DNA of 64,000 nt, taken from Deuterostichococcus epilithicus (lineage: Eukaryota; Chlorophyta; Trebouxiophyceae; Prasiolales; Stichococcaceae). Location of the stretch: NCBI GenBank assembly GCA_033439295.1, contig JAVTLE010000005.1, positions 2,840,501 through 2,904,500 on the forward strand. The letters run 5' to 3'. The position numbers were made by a program, and so were the translations under genes. Shown here one piece after another: positions 56,807 through 64,000 of the stretch. The stretch's first letter is position 1, and the number at the start of each line of letters is the position of its first letter. Under the pieces are notes generated by a model. It worked only from the letters and a program-made list of their open reading frames with translations, made no database searches and was not told the origin of the DNA.

Positions 56807-59800
56807 ATGAATCTATGTCTGTCACCCGTGCAGCATGCTCTGCTGCTGCCTCACGGTTCTGCTCGACGCTCCCTGACGAGCCTGATCTCGCTCAGAGGCT
56901 GGTCCGCAGCGGCGGCGCGCGCGCCGCACGGCCACGCCGCTCGATGGCGCGGCGCTCCGAGGGCCAGGGCCGCCGCAGTTGCTGCAGATGACGTGCAGAC
57001 TGAGCCCGCAGAAGCGCACGCCACGACAGCATTCGGCAAGGTGCACATGCCAGACCCAGCGCCGCATGCTGATACGGCGAGGCACTCCCGCAGCCCTGCG
57101 ATGGACACGTGATGCTGCCAGAACGATAACTCCTGACTGCATGATCCTCTCGCCCGTGCCAGGTCATGCAGGCGCAGGCCAACTTCGTGCGCGTGCGGAT
57201 CGACAGGCTGGAGGGGAGTGAGCCGCCGCCGGCGCCGCAGCTGCTGTGTGTGGTGCGCACACTGCTGAAGAAAATCAAGCAGACGGTGCTGGTGGGCGAC
57301 GAGGTCCAGGTCACCGGCATCGACTGGGCCGACGGTCGAGGTCAGAACTGTGCTTTTACTGCCGCTGCCATGCCAGTTGCACGTGCCAAGCCCCCACACC
57401 AATGCCAGCGCTGCTCATGCGTGGCCGCCAAGCCTTATCTACGCTTCTTTCTGTGGCGCGCCTGGGGGCATGAGCCTGCTGCGCTGCACGCCGCCCGCTC
57501 CGACCTCTACCACATGTCTGGCCCTTCCAGAGGAACCCTTGCTGCAGCGCAGGCATGGTGCAGGAGGTGCTGCAGCGGCGCAACTCGCTGTCGGACCCCG
57601 CCATCGCCAACATCGACCAGGCGCTCATGGTGTTTTCGCTGGCGCAGCCACCCTTCGAGCCGGCCAACGCGACGCGCTTCCTGGTGACCGCCGAGCAGGC
57701 TGGCATCCCCGTCACGCTAGTGCTGAACAAGGCGGACCTGCTGCCACCCGAGCAGCTGGCCGCCGTGGTTTCAAAGGTGCGGCGCTGCAGATGTCTCGAG
57801 GGTCCACAACCACTGTGCTCCCTTTGTGCGTCAAGCACGTAGTCTGGCCAACATGATGGCTGATCCTGTTGTATGCATTGCCCTGCCGCGGGAATATGAT
57901 GAGTCTCCAGAGACATGCTGGCATGAGTGATGCGATCGTCAAGTCTGTGCCCTAGTCACGACCGGTCACCCTGCCATCTCGATCACCACCAGTCACCTGT
58001 CTGACACAGGTGCAGGCGTGGGGGTACACCCCCGTTACCGTCAGCGCGCACAGCGGCCTGGGCCTGCAGCCGCTGCTGGACGCGCTCGTCGGCAAGGTGT
58101 CCGTTCTCGCGGGGCCCTCCGGCGTCGGCAAATCCTCAATTCTCAACGCGCTGAAGACCAGCGCCACCGAGGCGGAGGCGGGCTCCCCGGTGATGGCGGC
58201 GGCGGCAGCGGCGGCGCGTGAACCTGCGGGTGCAGATCCAGCGTCTCCGGCAGAGCCGCGAGAGGCAGCTGTGGTCGATGCGCCGGCGTCGCGGCCGCGT
58301 GCAGAGCCAGCAGATCGGCATGCAGCGCTGCCTTACGCTGGACAGGGCGCAGCCAACAGCACATCTGAGACTGACGCCACAGCGGCCGTCGCCGGGGCCG
58401 GCGCCGGGCAGCGGCAAGTGCCCTGGAGCGCCATCAGCAGTCGCCGAGCGGCAGCCACGCAGCGGACGCACGAGGAGAGCGACAACCTTCGGGGCGATGA
58501 GGTTGACCAGCTGCAGGTGACCCCACTTTTGAGTACCACTGCTTCATACCTCTGAGACAGGCTGATGGAGATGCGAAGCGACTTTGAGACTGTCGAGACG
58601 AGACCATCGAGACTTCCGCAGCCTGCACGCACTGTGCAGTAAGAGCTCGACAGATTTCTGCAGTGACAGCCCTGTTCGCAGTATCAGCGTTGTTGCAGTA
58701 TCAGCATTGTTGCAGTCTAAGGCGAGTCATCAATTGCCTCTGCCTCTTGCAGGCAGTGGGTAGCATCTCGGCGATTGGGCGCGGCAAGCACACGACGCGC
58801 ACGGTGACGCTGCTGCCGCTGCGCTCTGGCGGCCTCATAGCCGACACACCCGGCTTCAACCAGCCGGCCCTAGACGCGGTCACGACGGAGGAGCTGTCGG
58901 CAAGCTTCCCCGAGATCGCTGCCCGGCTGAGGGACGACAGGTGCTGCTGTGCTGCCGGTCACATCTGCTGTGTCCCTGTTCCAGGATCTGCAACACAGTC
59001 CGAACCAGTGGATCATCGGCCCCCAGTGCCTGGAGCAACAATGCCCTTGTGACTGCCGCCACGTCCACTGCTCCGGGTGCCAGTTCCGAGCGTGTTGGAA
59101 CAGCTCCTCGGTGGTATGCCCTCGATGCGTGGCTTGCAGCTGCCGCTTCTCCAATTGCCAGCACATCCACGAGCCCGGCTGCGCGGTGCGCGGCGACTGG
59201 GAGCGGTACCCCTTCTACCTGGAGATCCTGGAGGAGGTCAAAGCCAAGGAGGACCGCGAGCGCCACCGGTCTGCCAGCAAAAAGGCGCGTGGGACGCACG
59301 GGTCGTGCGTGGCGGCTCTTCCGCAGTCGACTGCCGAGCTTCTTCGGCTGTCAGGCTCTGTTGGAGGAGGGAGGGGCCGGCCAGAGGCTTCCCATTGACT
59401 CCATCGACTGTGTGACACGAGGCTTCGAGCTCGGCCGAGCATGGCACGCGCTGCTGGCAGCAGTTGTTGCGCTGCCGAAGCGCAGCTTCTCACTCGGCTT
59501 GATCACCACCGATTTCTGCCCGCTGATGTGCGCGTGCTGCAATTGCAGGCCCGGGAAGGTAACACGCGGGTGAAGTCTGCGGCCGGCGGCGTTGTCAAGC
59601 GGGAGGCGCTGCTCGACAGCAACAAGCACCGCAAGAAGTCCCGGAAACAGGTGAGGCCATGCAGCCAGCGCTCCGAAGAGTGTCTGCCCGACCTGTCTGC
59701 TCACCCTGACTGCGCATCTGCCACTCGTCGTGCACGGTTGCCGGCTGCTCTGCCGCTGTGCAGCCTCGTGACTAGCTGGGTGTTGCGCCTGCAGGTCAAC

Positions 59801-59860
59801 CAGAACATGCAGCAGGCAGTGTACGAGCAGCTCGATGAAGACCTGGAGGAGTATCTCTGA
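56807..59860 (+). CDS. rsgA: RsgA/YjeQ ribosome-assembly GTPase, plastid-targeted
   Basis: From ATG 56807 a basic Ala/Arg-rich N-terminus (SARRSLTSLISLRGWSAAAA) looks like a plastid transit peptide. An OB-fold follows (ANFVRVRIDRLEG, LVGDEVQVTGIDWADG), then a circularly permuted GTPase: IANIDQALMVFSLAQPPFEP, NKAD (G4, near 57727), the P-loop GPSGVGKSS (G1, near 58112), IGRGKHTTRTVTLLPL and DTPGF (G3, near 58842). The G4-G1-G3 order is diagnostic of RsgA. A zinc knuckle follows (CRFSNCQHIHEPGCAV, near 59143-59190), with ERYPFYLEILEEVKAKED and a basic C-terminal tail ending DEDLEEYL. It checks late small-subunit assembly, here presumably of the chloroplast 30S. An Ala/Pro/Glu-rich insertion of about 120 residues sits between G1 and the TT switch motif. 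Confidence 0.93.
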
Positions 59861-60429
59861 TGATGTGTCCGCCGCGGCGCATCACCCACCTGCAGCAGTG
59901 TTTCAAACCTGCCCAAGGTGCGTGCCCAGAGACACAATCCTGCTGCTCACCGGAAGCCAGCTGATATGTTCGGTCGTTCGGTCGTTTGTTTCATCGGGAA
60001 ATGATGCGTTTGGTGTCGTTGCTCTGCAGATGACGCCATGGTGGCTGCCGAGCGCTTCATGTCAGCAGCGCCGCCTTTGAGCTGGCCGAGGCTCTGTGAT
60101 TGCCAGACACAGAACCGCATGCAGATCTACTGCATTGGACCTGCTGGGTGGCGTCTTTGTACAAGCAGAACTCTGTAATACATTCCTGCGCCGCTAGACA
60201 AACCAGCTAGATGAATCGGGACGGCGCCTTCTGACTATGTGCATGTCTGATTAGTTCCGCCTGAATGCATCCTGCCCGCTCGTGCTTTGGTGCTGATTGC
60301 CATCATTGCGGGGAACGTGAACGTGACGGTGAAATGAGGAGAGATCATGCCCCATTCATTGCGTGCATGTGTACGACACTCACGTGCGGGTTCTCTCGCT
60401 CTTGTTGATCAACTGCGCTGGGCTGCAAT
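59861..60429. other. Intergenic
   Basis: Between RsgA and the PhyH-like gene, both on the + strand. It should contain the PhyH-like promoter. Nothing else was recognised. Confidence 0.4.
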
Positions 60430-61959
60430 ATGAGCCAAAACAGCATTTACGCAAGCAAATCACCGCACGCCCGCTGCACTGCTGACCAGGTGGCCTGCGG
60501 CAGTCGTCGTGTTCAAATCCTGTACATGCTGTCGACAAATTTGCTGCAGACATACCGTCGTCAACTGTTGGATAAAGGCTACGCTGTGATCCCTGATTTC
60601 ATCGGAGCTCAAGGCTTGGCCGATCTGCAAGAGGTAGGCCCGAAATTGCTGAGCAATCTGGGGACTTGCTGCAGAACCGGTGGCGCTGTCCCATGAATTT
60701 AAAGCTTCATGGGTGGTGGCTTCAGGAGTGCGAGCGTATTGTTGAGACAGCGAGGTGTGCGGAGGCCGACTCCGCCGACGGCGACCAGCAGTGGGAGGCC
60801 ACCTCCAGGTGGCGGACTTGGTTGCGCAGCGTCTGATGATGTTTCGGCAGCAACTCTCAAACTCACGGACACACCTGGTGCTGCTGCTTGTAGCCCTTTT
60901 TGACCATGCTCTGACTCGTGTGGGTGATTCAGGGGCTGCATCTTTGAGACCGTCGGCGGCCAGCATGACGACGCTGCGGCATTCCGGAGCCTGCGGCGAG
61001 CATCGCCGCTGCACCCGGCGGCAGCTGACCTGCTGTTCGGACCAGCTATGAGGCAACTGGTGCAAGCAGCGCTCGGGGCGCCTGGCTACCTGTTCAACGA
61101 TCAGGTGCATGTCTGTCGGGCGACACTGCAGTGCTGCATGGCAAGCGAGTATCATAGTCTGCATGCAGGTCTCAACGTGCTTGCACGTCTGTGCAGTACA
61201 TCGTGAAGCCGCCGCGGTCGCCGCTGTCGCAATTCAAGTGGCACTGTGACTCGGACTGGATGCACGATGCTGATGGCGAGCGGCACCCCTACATCTCGGT
61301 GAGCTTGGAGCGTGTGGGGCCTGAGCTGCTACGGAGCATGTGAAGTCAACACCTGCCGCACCACCGTGCACATCCTTCATCTATTAAGTGCGAGCGTGGC
61401 ATTGCGCCGCGGCAGGTCTGGTGTGCACTGGACGACGTAACAGAGGGTGCGCTATGCCTGACTCCTGGACATTGGCTCGAATTCCATTTTCATGCATGTA
61501 TTTCATTCTCGTCCACACCTGTGGCAAGCTGTGACTGAGGCGTGGACTCACGGCGCAGAGAACGGGTGCCTGCTCGTCAGGCAGCGTGCGGCAGATGCTT
61601 GCTGTCCTGCAGACGGCCAGGAAGAAATCGCGTTGGAGGTTGCAGCTGGCACCGCGGTGAGCATCCTGCAGACGCAGCAGGCCTTGCTGATGCTTTGCAG
61701 CGACCACGCCTGTCAATTCTGCCTGCCTTGCAGCCTGTCAGCATCTGGATCGAGCCATATTGAAGCCTGATGCGGAATGGCGCAGGTCGTGATGACGGAC
61801 TTGCTGCCACACAGCAGCCGGCCAAACATGTCTGCGCGCACTCGACTGGCTTGGATGCCGCAGTTCTCCGCAGAGCCGATGCGATGCAGCGGTGCTGGCC
61901 GGCATCCTGCTCTGGTGTCGCTGGCTATAGCGATGACAGATGAGCGACAGCTAGACTGA
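60430..61959 (+). CDS. Phytanoyl-CoA dioxygenase (PhyH)-like protein
   Basis: Exons give YRRQLLDKGYAVIPDFIGAQ (about 60560-60635), GCIFETVGGQHDDAAAFRSL through APGYLFNDQ (about 60935-61102), YIVKPPRSPLSQFKWHCDSD with the His-Cys-Asp iron ligands (about 61199-61300), VWCALDDVTE, ENGCLLVRQRAADACCP and LEVAAGTAVSILQT, and a last exon with LLPHSSRPNMSARTRLAWMP, holding the distal His and the 2-oxoglutarate Arg region, ending at TGA 61957-61959. It is an Fe(II)/2-oxoglutarate dioxygenase of the PhyH superfamily with unknown substrate. The start could be ATG 60430 or the in-frame ATG 60536 (MLSTNLLQTYRRQLLDKGY), which resembles the usual family start. Confidence 0.85.
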
Positions 61960-62248
61960 GGACGGGATGAATCGCCCGCTGCAGCAACCCTGGCCACTGA
62001 GACTTCTGAGGTTGCATCAGCGGCGGCATCAACTGCAGACGTGCAGCAGTCTCAGGTAGGATGCTCAAGTCGAAGACGATTGTGCCCTGCTCTTTTCTTG
62101 AAAATTCGTGCCACTGCTTTGTGCTGCGAACACACAGCCTCAAGCACGGTTGCAGGCTGCACAAGGGCATAGCCGGAGTGCCCTGAAATCCTGCGCCAGG
62201 CAGTCAACTCCACCCCACTCCGCCTCATTTCACTCCTCCCTTCTTACC
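61960..62248. other. Convergent 3' ends
   Basis: Between the stop codons of the PhyH-like gene (+) and DRG1 (-). No feature seen. Confidence 0.4.
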
Positions 62249-64000
62249 CTACACCTTCTTGACGATCTGTACGATGTCCTCGTCTTCCAGCACGTGGTCT
62301 TTCCCGACCTGCAGGCCAAGCAAGCCATTTTCCCATGCATTGGCTGTGGTCCGTGGCATGCTGTGCAGAATCATTCACACGGCAACGTGGCAAGAGCAAC
62401 TCGTGTGCAGGCGCAGGCAGGGCCAGAAGTCAGATAGGATGCACTACAGGAGGCGTAATGGAGAACACCCCCGCACCCGCTGCGGTCGGTGCTTGCAAGA
62501 GGTGCCCCAAACCAGCGCATACTTGAAGTTTTTCAGGATGCCCTGCAGCATACAGCGCAAACCCTCAGCATGCTGGGGCCACTGCATCTGGGGGTGGACC
62601 CCGTCTTCTTTAGGTGGCCCCGGACCTGCACCAGAAGCCGCCTCTGTGTGCGCCGCGCAATTTTTTCCCAATTCCATGTGCGATTCCAGGTTTGCACTTT
62701 CTGTGGCACTGTCAGAATTTGCAATTTCGGATGCTGCTGGTGGCATATCCACCTTGTGGATGCGGTTGCAGAAGTCCTCCACTGTGGCCAGCTGCCGAGG
62801 GATGATGACCGGCTCGTTGTAGTCCGGCAGCGACCCCTGCCGCAGCACAAGGAGCATCACCTCCCCACACCGCCCCCTTGGGACAGCAGGCCAAGATGGC
62901 GATGACGTGCTCCGATAGCACATTGCAGCATCAGCGCATTGCAAATGGCATCTCGAGCGCATTCACAGGGTCGCTGCCGGCAGCAGCTGCAGGCTTGCAG
63001 AAGGCCATCATGTGGACAGGTTGCGCTGGGGTAAAAGGCCTATAACAATTGCAGACGGAATGCAAAAGTCCACCTTTGGTTTGGTGTAGATACGCTGCAG
63101 GTCCAGATATTGCCACGCCAGCTCGACCAGGCCGTCCAGGTTCCACTCGTGGTACGCTGCGGGCCGGCAGCGGCGGAACAAGCCTCAGAAGCCTCGCGAC
63201 AGGCCGCTTGACAGGCCTCAGAACAGGCGTCACAACAGCCTCGCGGCAAGGCGTGGTGCTGGTGCACTGCTGCAACCCGGCATGCTTTCGAAAATCGGTC
63301 GAGCGGCACAGCAGGGCCGAACGACCGGCGAAACGCATACAAAGGGGCGCGCGGGCGACCAGTGGAACTCACCGCACACTGGGCAGTAGTGTGGCAACCG
63401 GTCCAGCACCTGGAAGCATGTGGAACGGACGAACGCTGGTTGATTTGCTCAGCAGAAACCCCAGGTCGTGCGGGGCCGCGCGGTTGCGCCTCTTCGTGCA
63501 AAGCCAATGCACAGACGCGCAGCACACGCCATGCAGTGCACAGTGGCGCATGGCAGCATGACAGCAGCTTCCACGTGCACGAGCAGGTGCAGGGCCCGGA
63601 AGGAAGGTGCAGGCCTCACGTTCAGCTCCTCCAGCGTGATTTGGTCCTGCAGAACACGTGCTTAACGCGTCAGCACATGACGCGTCGACAGCTGCAGGAG
63701 GTGCCCGTCGTTTGAGCAGCTTGAGGATGCAATCGGCCAAAGCCTGCAGATTCTATCGGGTGCAGTCGGCAATGCAGGCCTGTGTATCCAGCTTGGGAAC
63801 TAACAGCGGCTGTGCATGGGCAGATTGGCAGCGACAGGGGCGGCGCGAGACGCACGATCTTGTTGACAGCATAAATGGCGGGGATGTAGACGCGGCTGCC
63901 CTCAATGACGTCCACCAAGTCGTCGATGTCGCAGTCTTCCCGTATCTGGATGTCCGCATTGTGGCAGCGGTACTCGCCGCACACCGCACGCACCGCTGCA
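62249..64000 (-). CDS. DRG1: DRG1 GTPase, 3' part (5' end outside window)
   Basis: The minus strand encodes the C-terminal half of a developmentally regulated GTP-binding protein. From the window edge: [20 protein letters not shown] and [20 protein letters not shown] (about 63850-63990), which ends in the NKxD start; DQITLEELN (about 63620-63650) completes G4. Then [10 protein letters not shown] (near 63390), [20 protein letters not shown] and RIYTKPK (about 63075-63155), and the TGS domain: [28 protein letters not shown] (near 62770-62840), [19 protein letters not shown] (near 62510) and [18 protein letters not shown], ending at 62249. The GKDH-LEDED ending and VEDFC segment fit DRG1 better than DRG2. 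DRG1 with its partner DFRP1 relieves ribosome stalling. The N-terminal half, including the P-loop, is outside the window. Confidence 0.92.

Noticed and set aside
1-64000. Bacterial, organellar or mobile-element origin; CRISPR arrays; tRNA or rRNA genes
   Set aside because: Introns split nearly every gene, no transposase or reverse transcriptase was recognised, no spaced repeat array was seen, and no tRNA cloverleaf or rRNA sequence was identified by eye.

Overview
The window looks like nuclear DNA of a green alga, probably a trebouxiophyte (Chlorella/Coccomyxa-like). Evidence: GC-rich sequence, densely intron-split genes with short GT-AG and some GC-AG introns, chloroplast-targeted proteins (GroES-type co-chaperonin, RsgA GTPase), and plant-type families (OBAP/DUF1264, CCT-motif pseudo-response regulator, GH9). 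Species assignment is inference. Genes were assembled by eye from exon translations, splice sites and family knowledge; exon ends are approximate unless stated.

Layout. 1-1882 (+): 3' part of a coiled-coil gene. 2208-4831 (-): HMCES-like SRAP protein with two PCNA-box-like motifs. 5390-8057 (+): a cluster of at least eight C/D box snoRNAs, including U14 and a U18 homologue. 8462-~9690 (-): UBA plus peptidyl-tRNA hydrolase 2. 10355-12227 (+): PRXL2/FAM213-type peroxiredoxin-like protein. 12822-~16600 (-): poorly resolved gene with two CAG (polyGln) tracts. 17287-25976 (+): a cellulose synthase (GT2) that appears to be fused in frame to a GH9 domain lacking its catalytic residues. 26883-28626 (-): OBAP1. 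29721-31514 (+): CCDC25. 32685-38391 (-): large ER protein disulfide isomerase-like protein ending in an HDEL/KDEL-like tail. 39210-42546 (+): DNAJC25, divergent from the PDI. 43272-45342 (-): unresolved small exons. 45831-47165 (+): plastid Cpn10-type co-chaperonin. 48176-50106 (-): TauD/TfdA dioxygenase with an apparent frameshift. 51461-56375 (-): TOC1-like pseudo-response regulator. 56807-59860 (+): RsgA. 60430-61959 (+): phytanoyl-CoA dioxygenase-like protein. 62249-64000 (-): DRG1, cut by the window end.

Most interesting: (1) the GT2-GH9 fusion, a green analogue of the tunicate CesA-GH6 fusion, with a GH9 part that looks catalytically dead; (2) the snoRNA cluster, whose guides can be matched to conserved 18S and 25S rRNA segments, one of them near the 3' end of 18S; (3) a head-to-head pair of ER folding genes (PDI and DNAJC25); (4) a near-perfect foldback inside a PDI intron.
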